This document shows positions 55,037 to 62,861 of a stretch of DNA of 64,000 nt, piece after piece. How positions within the stretch are numbered: the first letter of the stretch is position 1; each line of letters opens with the position of its first letter. Made by a program: the position numbers and the translations under genes. Where the stretch lies: positions 1-64,000 of the forward strand of contig JAQGHU010000024.1 of the NCBI GenBank assembly GCA_028291515.1, given 5' to 3'. The notes beneath the pieces were generated by a model that was not told the origin of the DNA, made no database searches, and worked only from the letters and a program-made list of their open reading frames with translations. Source of the stretch: Schlesneria sp. (GTDB taxonomy: Bacteria > Planctomycetota > Planctomycetia > Planctomycetales > Planctomycetaceae).

Positions 55037-55822
55037 ATGAAACGCGTCGTCGCGAATCGATTCGGCATGTGCGTGCTGTTGCTGACAGCAATGTCCAACA
55101 TTGGCTGCATGACGCCCATGATGGGTTGGGGCGGTCGGTGTGGCGGGGGTGGGTGCAATACCGGATGCAACACAGGTTGCGATACCGGCGGTTGCGACAC
55201 TTGCTCAACGGGCACTTGTGGCCGAGCTCATTGGTGGAGCTTGAAACGTGGCTGTGGAGGATGTGGCTCCTGCGGGGGGCGTCTCTGCGGATTGTTCTCG
55301 CCTCGCTCCAACGCGATTCCCGACCAATACCCGGTCGGAGCAGTAGTCCGCGCTCACTTCCATCAGATGCAGACCAATGCTGAAGCAGCGGACTTTATTC
55401 TCTATCAGTGTGATTTCGTGGGGCAAACCGCCGAGTTGACCCCTGATGGAAAAGACAAAATTCTCGAAATTGCGGCCCGCATGCGCAGTGCTCCGTTCCC
55501 GGTCATCGTTGAGCGATCCTGGAACAATTCAGACCCTGAACTCGATTCGTATCGCCGCGACTTCATCGCGATGGTGCTGGCCGACAAAGGCAATCCCGAC
55601 GCCGGCAATCGCGTCTTCGTCTCGCCGTCGTACGGCCCGGGCAAGCAATCGCTGGAAGCCGCACCAGAGTACTACATGTTCACCTACCAGGGATTTGGTG
55701 GGATCAACAACGGACAGACCGGTGGCGGTGGCGGCGGTGGATTTGGTGGCGGCGGCGGGGGTGGTGGCGGGGGTGGTGGCGGCGGTGGCGGATTCGGTGG
55801 TGGTGGTGGATTTGGCCAGTAG
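55037..55822 (+). CDS. Cys-rich/poly-Gly lipoprotein next to the secretin
   Basis: A 261-residue protein with lipobox SNIGC (C24), then a Cys/Gly-rich segment (GCNTGCNTGCDTGGCDTC), a central ordered region (about residues 95-215, DQYPVGAVVRAHFHQMQTN and FPVIVERSWNNSDPE) and a terminal poly-Gly tail. The central region has the look of an OmpA-like or SMR-type alpha/beta fold, but no diagnostic motif is certain. It starts 215 bp after the secretin on the same strand. Poly-Gly and Cys repeats suggest a surface role. Terminator-like hairpin at 55848-55883. Confidence 0.55.
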   Translation: MKRVVANRFGMCVLLLTAMSNIGCMTPMMGWGGRCGGGGCNTGCNTGCDTGGCDTCSTGTCGRAHWWSLKRGCGGCGSCGGRLCGLFSPRSNAIPDQYPVGAVVRAHFHQMQTNAEAADFILYQCDFVGQTAELTPDGKDKILEIAARMRSAPFPVIVERSWNNSDPELDSYRRDFIAMVLADKGNPDAGNRVFVSPSYGPGKQSLEAAPEYYMFTYQGFGGINNGQTGGGGGGGFGGGGGGGGGGGGGGGGFGGGGGFGQ

Positions 55823-55847
55823 TCGCGACACTACTGATCAACATAGC

Positions 55848-55883
55848 GGAAGGACTGCCCTGGGATACCGGGGTGGTCCTTCT
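55848..55883. terminator. Hairpin between convergent genes
   Basis: GGAAGGACTGCCC (55848-55860) pairs imperfectly with GGGGTGGTCCTTC around TGGGATACC. It lies between the lipoprotein (plus) and topoisomerase IB (minus) and may terminate both. Confidence 0.45.
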
Positions 55884-55901
55884 GCCATTTCATGACCAAG
55901 C

Positions 55902-56942
55902 TCAGGCGCCCTGCAACAACTTCACCACGGCTCGCTCAGCGACAGACAGGCGGATCGTCGAAGCCCGCGATCCAGCCGATACAGCAGCGGGCAACGAATC
56001 ACTCAGATAGGCTTTGATGATGGCGGGGTGGATGTAGCACTTACGACAGACGGCAACCGTGTTTCCCAGTTGTTCCGCCACGCTGCGAATCGCCTGAACG
56101 ATATTCTTCTTCAAGGCGGTCGCAGAGGCCGCATGCTCCAATTGCTGCAGTGATTGGAGGGCCAGCTTCGTTCCCGCCCACGTACGGAAATCTTTGGCCG
56201 TGAAATCCCGGCCCGAGATCTCCTGCAGATATTCGTTCACATCGTTCGAACTGATTTCGTGAACAACGTTCTCTTCGTCGGCGTACTGAAACAGACGCTG
56301 ACCGGGGAGATCCTGGCAGGCCCTGACGATGGCGGCCAGCTGCGGATTGCGAATCCCAATCTTGTGACTGACACCACTCTTCCCTTTGAAATCAAAATGG
56401 ACTTGCATGCCGGTGACGGTCGCATGCCGGTTTCTCAGTGTGGTCAGACCGAACGAGTTGTTGGCAGAGGCGTACTCCTCGTTGCCAACACGAATCAAGG
56501 TCGCTTCCAACAGCTTGACGATCGTGGCCAACACCTTCTCGCGAGGCAATCCACGCTGACGCAGGTCGGCACGCACGCGCCGCCGGATCAACGGCAACAC
56601 CCCGGCGAATTCAATCAGGCGCTGGTACTTGCTTTCGTCACGGACTTCCCGCCACCGATCATGATAGCGGTATTGTTTACGACCGCGGGCATCACAACCT
56701 GTGGCCTGCAGATGTCCGTTTGATTTGGTGCAGATCCAGACATCCGTCCAAGCGGGTGGAATGACAAGGGCGTTGATCCGGGCCAGCGTCTGTGGCGACC
56801 GAATAGCTCGACCGTTTCGTCCGCTGTAGATAAAGGACTGGCCCCGCTTCTGTCGGCGAATCCCTGGGGTGGAGTCATCGACATAAAGCAATCGCGTACG
56901 ACGCGCGGACTGACGAGCCTGTTTCAAGCTTCGCGCCGTCAT
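55902..56942 (-). CDS. DNA topoisomerase IB (poxvirus/eukaryote type)
   Basis: A 346-residue enzyme that relaxes supercoils by cutting and rejoining one strand through a 3'-phosphotyrosine link. It matches bacterial TopIB. Seen are RGQSFIYSGRNGRAI, ARINALVIPPAWTDVWICT, GCDARGRKQYRYHDRWR and VGNEEYASANNSFGLTTLRN (catalytic Arg region). DFTAKDFRTWAGTKLAL (catalytic Arg/His region) follows, and the nucleophile is in CRKCYIHPAII (Y303). Bacterial versions are sporadic and probably spread by transfer. It is followed by genes of stress-type small proteins. Confidence 0.92.
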   Translation of the reverse strand: MTARSLKQARQSARRTRLLYVDDSTPGIRRQKRGQSFIYSGRNGRAIRSPQTLARINALVIPPAWTDVWICTKSNGHLQATGCDARGRKQYRYHDRWREVRDESKYQRLIEFAGVLPLIRRRVRADLRQRGLPREKVLATIVKLLEATLIRVGNEEYASANNSFGLTTLRNRHATVTGMQVHFDFKGKSGVSHKIGIRNPQLAAIVRACQDLPGQRLFQYADEENVVHEISSNDVNEYLQEISGRDFTAKDFRTWAGTKLALQSLQQLEHAASATALKKNIVQAIRSVAEQLGNTVAVCRKCYIHPAIIKAYLSDSLPAAVSAGSRASTIRLSVAERAVVKLLQGA

Positions 56943-57154
56943 AGCAACAGCCTATGCGCATATGAGTCATACTAAAAGAAGACTTCTCGAAGGCGTGGCC
57001 GACCCGCAGTCCATTCTCAGTAGGGCGAACCGTGAATGCACTACCAGATCAAAAGCCACGCACTTCGAGAAGGTTCTATCCTGCAACTTTCAACGGACCC
57101 GCAACGGCAAGTTGATTGAGTTGCGATCAAATCGTTGACGATGTGCCTGCTCGT

Positions 57155-57283
57155 TTACTTACCAAGCATCTTCGCGACGAAGAAAATGACGATGGCTCCG
57201 AAGACACCGCCACCCGCCAGCAAATAAACCAGCGAATATCCAGCAGCCGCTAATGGCAGACTTTGGTTGATGATTTCCATCAT
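57155..57283 (-). CDS. Very small membrane protein (42 aa)
   Basis: A 42-residue frame on the minus strand: it starts MMEIINQSLPLAAAGYSLVY, has one or two short hydrophobic segments around LLAGGGVFGAIVIFFVAKML and ends at GK. AAGGGGA lies seven bases before the first ATG. It is a tiny hydrophobic protein of the kind found as stress or regulator peptides. It is too short for a motif match, and its coding status rests on the ribosome-binding site and hydrophobic pattern. Confidence 0.55.
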   Translation of the reverse strand: MMEIINQSLPLAAAGYSLVYLLAGGGVFGAIVIFFVAKMLGK

Positions 57284-57736
57284 TTGAGTGTCCCCTTAAA
57301 GAAAGTGTGTTTTCGTGAGGACCATGCTTGCGTGTTGCACGTCCGAGTGATGGAAAAGAGTGGGTCGCAACTGTCATACCACGGTCGCTCAAACGATCAA
57401 AACGTGGGGTCAACTGCTAGTCCTGCAACAGCGCGAATCGCGAGACTCTGCTATGACTTGTAGCGTTCGCAGAATTTCCATTGTTTTTGAAAACAGGTCA
57501 CTCGCGCCTCGGCCGTTTTCCGGGTGTCCCATTCGTTGATCGATATGCATTTGCTGTCACGTCATCGATCACCTTGGCCTGCAACGGCGCATTGCTGGAC
57601 GGAATCGAGAGCTTCAGTCCAGACTTTCCACCAACGTTGACGCCAGAAGACTGTTGTCGGACCTCGAGACATGGGTACGAGGTTTGCGGATTGATCTCTC
57701 ATCAATCGCAATCCATCTCTGTTCGAGGAGTGAATC
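57284..57736. other. Spacer before the glycine-zipper gene
   Basis: No supported gene. The promoter of the 42-aa gene (minus) and of the 57737 gene (plus) must lie here. No palindrome or repeat stands out. Confidence 0.4.
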
Positions 57737-58264
57737 ATGTCGATACGTCGAGGAACCGTCGTCAATGTTTTCCTGACCGATGAAGAAGCCCGCACCGCAG
57801 TTTTCGAACTACGCGATCGCGGCTTTTCAATTGAGCAGGTCGGCGTTGCCGGCCCGAAGTCAGAAGTTGCTGCGGTTGAACCCGAGCACGAAGCGATCGT
57901 TAGTGATCATTCGGCAGAGTACGGTGCCGCGGGCCTCGCGACGGGCGCTAGCCTGGGAGCCCTCTGGGGCTTGGGAATTGTTGCCGGAATCATGCCCGTG
58001 CTGGGTCCCGCCATCGCCGGTGGAACGTTGGCAGCGATTTTCACCAGTGCCGCTGCTGGTGCGACGGTCGCTGGAGTGGCAGGCATCCTCGTCGGCATGG
58101 GCATTCCCAATGAAGACGCCGAATACTACGAATCGGAACTGCACGCCGGACATGTCATCGTCACTGTCTTCGCCCCGGGTCGCGAGGCAGAAGCGTCAGA
58201 GATCATGCTGCGAAACGGCGGATACACACACTCGATTCGTCCCGAGTTGATCGAGACTCATTAA
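57737..58264 (+). CDS. Glycine-zipper stress-type protein
   Basis: A 175-residue protein with a short N-terminal alpha/beta domain (VNVFLTDEEARTAVFELRDR, FSIEQVGVAG), a long Gly/Ala hydrophobic centre (GAAGLATGASLGALWGLGIV and AGATVAGVAGILVGMGIP) with glycine-zipper spacing, and a C-terminal GHVIVTVFAPGREAEA block that repeats the first fold. Two half-domains around a membrane-inserting zipper are typical of general-stress proteins of the YflT/DUF1269-like type. GAGGAG precedes the ATG. The next gene follows by 55 bp. Confidence 0.7.
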   Translation: MSIRRGTVVNVFLTDEEARTAVFELRDRGFSIEQVGVAGPKSEVAAVEPEHEAIVSDHSAEYGAAGLATGASLGALWGLGIVAGIMPVLGPAIAGGTLAAIFTSAAAGATVAGVAGILVGMGIPNEDAEYYESELHAGHVIVTVFAPGREAEASEIMLRNGGYTHSIRPELIETH

Positions 58265-58318
58265 ACCGCCAGACGAATCTTGCGGGACCGCCTTGCCAAA
58301 TATTTGAAGGAGCATGCC

Positions 58319-58802
58319 ATGTCTGACTACTCAAAGCTCGCGGGACGGACGCTCGCCACAGGAGCTGCTGCCACGGCTGCGACAACCTTGGCCGTGTCGA
58401 TCTGTGGTACCTTAGAAGACGGTAGCCCAGTCGCTTCGATCAATGCGTTCAGTCACATCGCCTGGGCAGATAAGGCAGCGCGTCAAACAGACGCTTCATG
58501 GCAATACACGGCCGTGGGCCTGGCCTTGAACGCGGTGGCAGTGACCTCCTGGGCCGGCGTGTATGAGATCATTTGCGGTCGCGCTGCCGACAAAAAAGAT
58601 ATTGCCGGCGCGTTGCTTGGGGGGCGCCCTGGTCTCGGCGGCTGCTTATGTCACCGACTACCACGTCGTGCCAAGCCGACTGACGCCCGGTTTTGAAAAG
58701 CGGCTCTCGAACCGGTCGTTATTCGGTGTCTATACGGTTCTGGCATTGAGTCTAGCCGCAGGCAGCCTGGTTCAACCTGGGCGACTGCTGCCGAAGGCGT
58801 GA
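58319..58802 (+). pseudogene. Small membrane protein disrupted by a +1 frameshift in a G-run
   Basis: The ATG at 58319 (AAGGAG upstream) opens a frame reading SDYSKLAGRTLATGAAATAA and, later, ADKKDIAGALLGG. In the current frame it then runs into an unrelated tail. If one G is removed from the six-G run at 58619-58624, the frame continues as ALVSAAAYVTDYHVVPSRL and LFGVYTVLALSLAAG up to 58802. The intact product would be about 160 residues with two to three membrane segments. The fault is either a true mutation or a sequencing/assembly error in a homopolymer. Confidence 0.75.
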
Positions 58803-58840
58803 CACGTGCGAATGAACTCTCGATCGAGCAGAACGCTGCC

Positions 58841-59998
58841 ATGTCTCAATATTCTTCTTACGAATTGGATCGCCGCACGTTTCTGGCTGTGGGCGTCTCT
58901 CTGATTGCGAGTACCACGATGTCGAAAGCTGATGAGCCGTTGGCACCACCGGACAAGCAGCCTCCCCATGTTAAGACTCCGGAACCGCCCGCGAAAACTG
59001 TCGGGTGGGCCATTGTCGGCTTGGGACAATTGGCACTCGAAGAAGTGATGCCCGCATTCGCGAACAGTAAAATTGCTCGCCCAGTCGCTCTCGTCAGTGG
59101 TCACTCCGATAAGGCCAAGAAGGTTGCGGCGACCTACGGCATCGACCCCACCAGCATCGATAACTACAACACCTACGAAAAGCTCGTCGACAATCCTGCG
59201 GTGGACGTGATCTACATCATTCTGCCGAACAGTATGCACGCAGAATACACTGTCCGCGGCCTGAAGGCGGGAAAGCATGTACTGTGTGAGAAGCCGATGG
59301 CAACTTCCATCGCCGAGTGCGAACAGATGATTGCTGCCGCGAAGAGTTCGCGAAAAAAGTTGATGATCGCCTACCGACTGCGTCACGAGCCATTCAACAA
59401 GACGGCGATTGAACTTTGTCGCAAAGGCGAGCTTGGTAAGTTGAAATTGATCACGGCTTGCAATGGTCAGGACGTAAAGGCTCCCAATATCCGTTTGAGT
59501 AAGTCACTTGGCGGAGGACCGCTTCAAGATGTAGGAATTTACTGCGTCAATGCATTCCGCTATCTCACTGGCGAAGAACCGATCGAAGTGAGGGGGTTTG
59601 CAGCCCAGTCGAATGATGATCCGCATTTTCGCGAAGTCCCCGAGAGTGTAGCGTTCATGCTTCATTTTCCCTCGGGTGTGATCGCGTCGGGAGACTGCAG
59701 TTTTGGGATTGGGGAAAGCCGCCGCTACCGCGTTCAAGGTGCCAGCGGGATCCTCGACCTGGAAAATGCCTTCGGCTATCGGGGGCAACGACTCTGCGTG
59801 CAGACCGAAGACCGCATCTCAGAAATGAAGCTGTCGCCTGTTGATCATTTCGCGGCTGAGATGGATCACTTCTCGGAATGCATCCTGACAGGTAGAGAAT
59901 CCAAAACACCCGGCGAAGAGGGACTGGCAGATCTGCGAGTCATGACGGCGATTGAAGAAGCGATCCAGACAGGTCACAGAGTGACAATCAAGAGCTAG
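58841..59998 (+). CDS. Gfo/Idh/MocA family oxidoreductase, Tat-exported
   Basis: A 385-residue NAD(P)-dependent sugar or polyol oxidoreductase of the glucose-fructose oxidoreductase type. The ATG at 58841 opens a twin-arginine leader DRRTFLAVGVSLIA; an upstream in-frame GTG at 58799 would extend it unnaturally. VGWAIVGLGQLALEEV is the nucleotide-binding start, and CEKPMA holds the conserved Lys/Pro. GGGPLQDVGIYCVNAFRYLTGE gives the DxxxxH-like block with GIYC in place of GIH. Planctomycetes have many such exported copies, probably for periplasmic sugar work. It follows the frameshifted gene by 38 bp. Confidence 0.88.
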   Translation: MSQYSSYELDRRTFLAVGVSLIASTTMSKADEPLAPPDKQPPHVKTPEPPAKTVGWAIVGLGQLALEEVMPAFANSKIARPVALVSGHSDKAKKVAATYGIDPTSIDNYNTYEKLVDNPAVDVIYIILPNSMHAEYTVRGLKAGKHVLCEKPMATSIAECEQMIAAAKSSRKKLMIAYRLRHEPFNKTAIELCRKGELGKLKLITACNGQDVKAPNIRLSKSLGGGPLQDVGIYCVNAFRYLTGEEPIEVRGFAAQSNDDPHFREVPESVAFMLHFPSGVIASGDCSFGIGESRRYRVQGASGILDLENAFGYRGQRLCVQTEDRISEMKLSPVDHFAAEMDHFSECILTGRESKTPGEEGLADLRVMTAIEEAIQTGHRVTIKS

Positions 59999-60044
59999 TC
60001 AAAATATCGCCGGGGCACCCGGCACAGACACTCGATTGGGACGA

Positions 60045-60764
60045 CTATCGCCCAGACGCTCGTTCGGCATTCTGTGTTTTGATGGTCTTCGAAAGATGTT
60101 GCAGCAGGATCTCTCGATCAACGACAGATCGTTCGGCCGAGGCCTCTGGATACGAAACCCGGACCTTCACGAAGTGGTCTCGAAAGCCCCGAATGAATGT
60201 TTCGGAGATTCGTTCGCCAGTGAATGTCACCCCTCGCCGAGCCGCCTGGTGGTACTGATAGCGCGAGAACAAGAAGGTCACGTCGCCCGATTCTGACTTC
60301 TCAGGATAGATTCCGCGGCCCAACTCTTTCACAGCCAGATATGTTCCCTGTTGTTCGTAGAACCGAATTGTGGAATCGGATCCTGCCAGCTCTTTGGCAA
60401 TCGCGGGATCGGTGTGCCCATCAGGAATGCTCAACCGTCCCTTGTCATAGACGTAGATATCAGCCTTCATGTTGTCCGTAGTGTTGTAGCGAATGCTATA
60501 GCCCATGTCGGGTTCATCGAATTCGTCGTACCCGGCGAAAGACAGCTGGCCCAACTTCGATGGAAACGTCAGCAACAGCTTTTCGTCGGTAAACGATTCC
60601 TTGACCCCCTCGACAGGTGCCGCGGTCTCTGGAGGAAGTGGATTTGCTGGTGCTGCTTCGTCTGCAGGAGCCGCCGAGATCGTCGGAGGCGGGTTGGTTG
60701 GACTGCCACATCCCAAAGTTGTCACTGCCACGAAGAGTGTCACCAGAGCAATTACGTGCGTCAT
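60045..60764 (-). CDS. Lipoprotein with beta-rich domain, function unknown
   Basis: A 239-residue protein with lipobox TLGC (C19), a Pro/Ala-rich linker to about residue 55 and then a mature domain with GQLSFAGYDEFDEPDMGYSI and MKADIYVYDKGRLSIPDGHT. The pattern recalls small planctomycete lipoproteins that sense or bind at the outer envelope. No enzyme motif. Converges with the oxidoreductase gene. Confidence 0.6.
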   Translation of the reverse strand: MTHVIALVTLFVAVTTLGCGSPTNPPPTISAAPADEAAPANPLPPETAAPVEGVKESFTDEKLLLTFPSKLGQLSFAGYDEFDEPDMGYSIRYNTTDNMKADIYVYDKGRLSIPDGHTDPAIAKELAGSDSTIRFYEQQGTYLAVKELGRGIYPEKSESGDVTFLFSRYQYHQAARRGVTFTGERISETFIRGFRDHFVKVRVSYPEASAERSVVDREILLQHLSKTIKTQNAERASGR

Positions 60765-61073
60765 AGAGTTGCCTGCGGTTTCGCTACGATGCCGAGCGAC
60801 AGTTGATTTCTGAGCTGGCGGGGTGTAGCACGCTTCATCAGCGGTGTCGACTCATCTTATTACTTTACAAACCTTTACATCACATACGTTTTTCCAGAAA
60901 CCACTTCGCCGAGAAACTCTGTATTTTGCGCAATCATCCCAAGCAACCCGGGCCAATACGGATCGATCTTGTTTGAGTTGTGAGGTTCTGCAAGAATCCG
61001 GCACGTTTCGACACCGCCGTTGCACGCCGACGATTGCACCCCGAGATTCTCGCCTGTTGGATTGCCTTACCCT
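60765..61073. other. Divergent spacer
   Basis: Between the minus-strand lipoprotein and the plus-strand DUF1570-like gene. No further feature is visible. Confidence 0.4.
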
Positions 61074-61943
61074 ATGAGTCGCCTCGCCATCCGACGATGC
61101 TCGACACGGACTGGGGTCCGATCATTCGGTGGGCGAATCAGCGCTGGGATGATAGTGCTGGTGCTGCTGGCGGGATGCCGCTCTGTTGCCCCAGTTCCTG
61201 TCGGCTTACCGAAGCAGCATGCGATGGAAAACGAGCATCTGCTCGTTCGTAGCGACCTGAAACTGCCAAAGGATCATCCGGTCCTGCGCAATCTGGATAG
61301 CCTGCGCGATCAGATTGCGGATGAACTGAATCTGCCTCTGCAGAAGCAGCCCGTCACGGTCTACTTGTTCTCTGATGAAGTCCGCTATGCACAGTACCTG
61401 CAAGCCCGTTACCCCCTGTTGCCGCCACGCCGAGCTTACTTTGTCGGCACGTCCAAGGAACTGGCCGTCTACACGTTCTGGGGCGAACGGATTCAAGAAG
61501 ATCTGCGGCACGAGTACACGCACGGTGTCCTGCATGCGTCGCTGACAGATGTTCCACTCTGGCTCGACGAAGGTTTGGCCGAGTACTTCGAAGTCACCTC
61601 ACAGCCGACAGGGATGAATCGCGACTACGCGATGCGATTGGCGTCCAACCTCGCTCAGGGTTGGAAGCCCGATCTGGATCGGCTGGAGTCGCTGGAAACA
61701 GTGGACGACATGCAGAAGGCGGACTACCAGGAAGCCTGGGCCTGGGTCCACTTCATGCTGCATCACAGCGAGGAATCGCGCGGCGTGCTGATCAGCTACC
61801 TGCACGATTTGCGAACCAATGCCAAGCCAGGGTCGCTGGCCACGCGTTTGCGAACGGCGATCCCATCAGCCAACAGTCGCTTCATCGCCCACGCCGCATC
61901 GCTGACAAGCGGCATTCAACAGGCGAGCAGCTTTTCAAACTGA
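61074..61943 (+). CDS. DUF1570-type putative metallopeptidase lipoprotein
   Basis: A 289-residue protein with lipobox LLAGC (C35) when read from the ATG at 61074; an ATG at 61149 would give a shorter leader with the same Cys. The mature part carries the gluzincin-like pair HEYTHGVLH (HExxH) and LWLDEGLAEYFE (third ligand Glu), as in the planctomycete DUF1570 family. A C-terminal helical region ends at QASSFSN. Acts probably at the outer envelope. Convergent with the VOC gene. Confidence 0.75.
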   Translation: MSRLAIRRCSTRTGVRSFGGRISAGMIVLVLLAGCRSVAPVPVGLPKQHAMENEHLLVRSDLKLPKDHPVLRNLDSLRDQIADELNLPLQKQPVTVYLFSDEVRYAQYLQARYPLLPPRRAYFVGTSKELAVYTFWGERIQEDLRHEYTHGVLHASLTDVPLWLDEGLAEYFEVTSQPTGMNRDYAMRLASNLAQGWKPDLDRLESLETVDDMQKADYQEAWAWVHFMLHHSEESRGVLISYLHDLRTNAKPGSLATRLRTAIPSANSRFIAHAASLTSGIQQASSFSN

Positions 61944-61963
61944 ACACAAAAACCTGAAAACAT

Positions 61964-61992
61964 CGGGGTCGGGCCATGAAGCACCGACCCCG
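61964..61992 (-). terminator. Terminator of the VOC gene
   Basis: CGGGGTCGG (61964-61972) pairs with CCGACCCCG (61984-61992) over an 11-base loop. On the minus strand a T-rich stretch (ATGTTTTCAGGTTTTT) follows, so it ends the VOC gene and may also serve the convergent DUF1570-type gene. Confidence 0.7.
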
Positions 61993-62012
61993 GTAGCCTG
62001 TTATCACCGCGA

Positions 62013-62438
62013 TCACCGTGCCGGACGGACCATGACCATCCAGTCCAAGCCAAAGCGGTCGGTCAGCATTCCGAACTTGGGCGACCAGAAGGTTTTGGCG
62101 AGCGGCATTTTCACCGTGCCACCCTCAACCAAAGCCGCAAAAGCGAGATCGGCTTCGGCTTCCGTTTCCACACTGTAGTTCAAAGTGATTCCGCTGAACG
62201 TCGCACCGACGTCGCAACCGTCGGACGCATGGAGCGTCGAATCGCCAATCTGAAACGTCGCATGCATCACCTTGCTTTCATAGCCTGGTGGCAGCATCCC
62301 TGGCGGCGTCGGTTCCGGGGAGTCCTTAAAGTGCATGACCATCTCGGTCTTGGCACCAACCGCCTTGCTGTAGAAGTCGAGAGCTTCCTGGCAACGACCG
62401 CCGAAGGACAAGTACGGTTGAACAGTGGGGGCAGCCAT
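62013..62438 (-). CDS. VOC/PhnB-like superfamily protein
   Basis: A 141-residue protein of the vicinal oxygen chelate fold, PhnB/3-demethylubiquinone-like branch. Seen are QPYLSFGGRCQEALDFYSKA at the start, KVMHATFQIGDSTLHASDG in the middle, and WSPKFGMLTDRFGLDWMVMV at the end. Two beta-alpha-beta-beta-beta units form a small barrel with a metal site; such proteins range from bleomycin-type resistance to unknown. AAAAAGGAA precedes the ATG at 62438. Single gene. Confidence 0.88.
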   Translation of the reverse strand: MAAPTVQPYLSFGGRCQEALDFYSKAVGAKTEMVMHFKDSPEPTPPGMLPPGYESKVMHATFQIGDSTLHASDGCDVGATFSGITLNYSVETEAEADLAFAALVEGGTVKMPLAKTFWSPKFGMLTDRFGLDWMVMVRPAR

Positions 62439-62861
62439 GTCGATTCCTTTTTCGTGAGCAGTGCGACTCGATCGATGCGATGGAGCATCAGCCTGTTTCA
62501 CTCAATAGTCGACTGGCCGCGTGTGAATTCGACAAGAGACCGAATGAATTTTTCATGATCGTCGTAACTGCATGGAATAGCTGAGGCTACGACATCGCCT
62601 TCTCCGTAGGACGGATTTCCAATCCTTTTTCGGGTAAATGGCGAAGTCGCTGATTCGGCAATTTTTGGCTGGAAATAGGCTATTTTCAGTCGCTCACATA
62701 TTCCAAATTATATCGACGTTTCCGCCATTTCACAGGAATTCCGTGCCAGTTTACAGGCGCATATAACGGCGAACAAAGGGGAGCGACAACTGAACCGATT
62801 CAAGTTCCACTGGGGCGACCATGTTGACCTCACTCAAGTGAATTGCGTCTCTCACCAGATA
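62439..62861. other. Spacer without a supported gene
   Basis: Nothing is recognised beyond the VOC promoter region near 62440-62520. AT-rich around 62640-62770. Confidence 0.4.
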
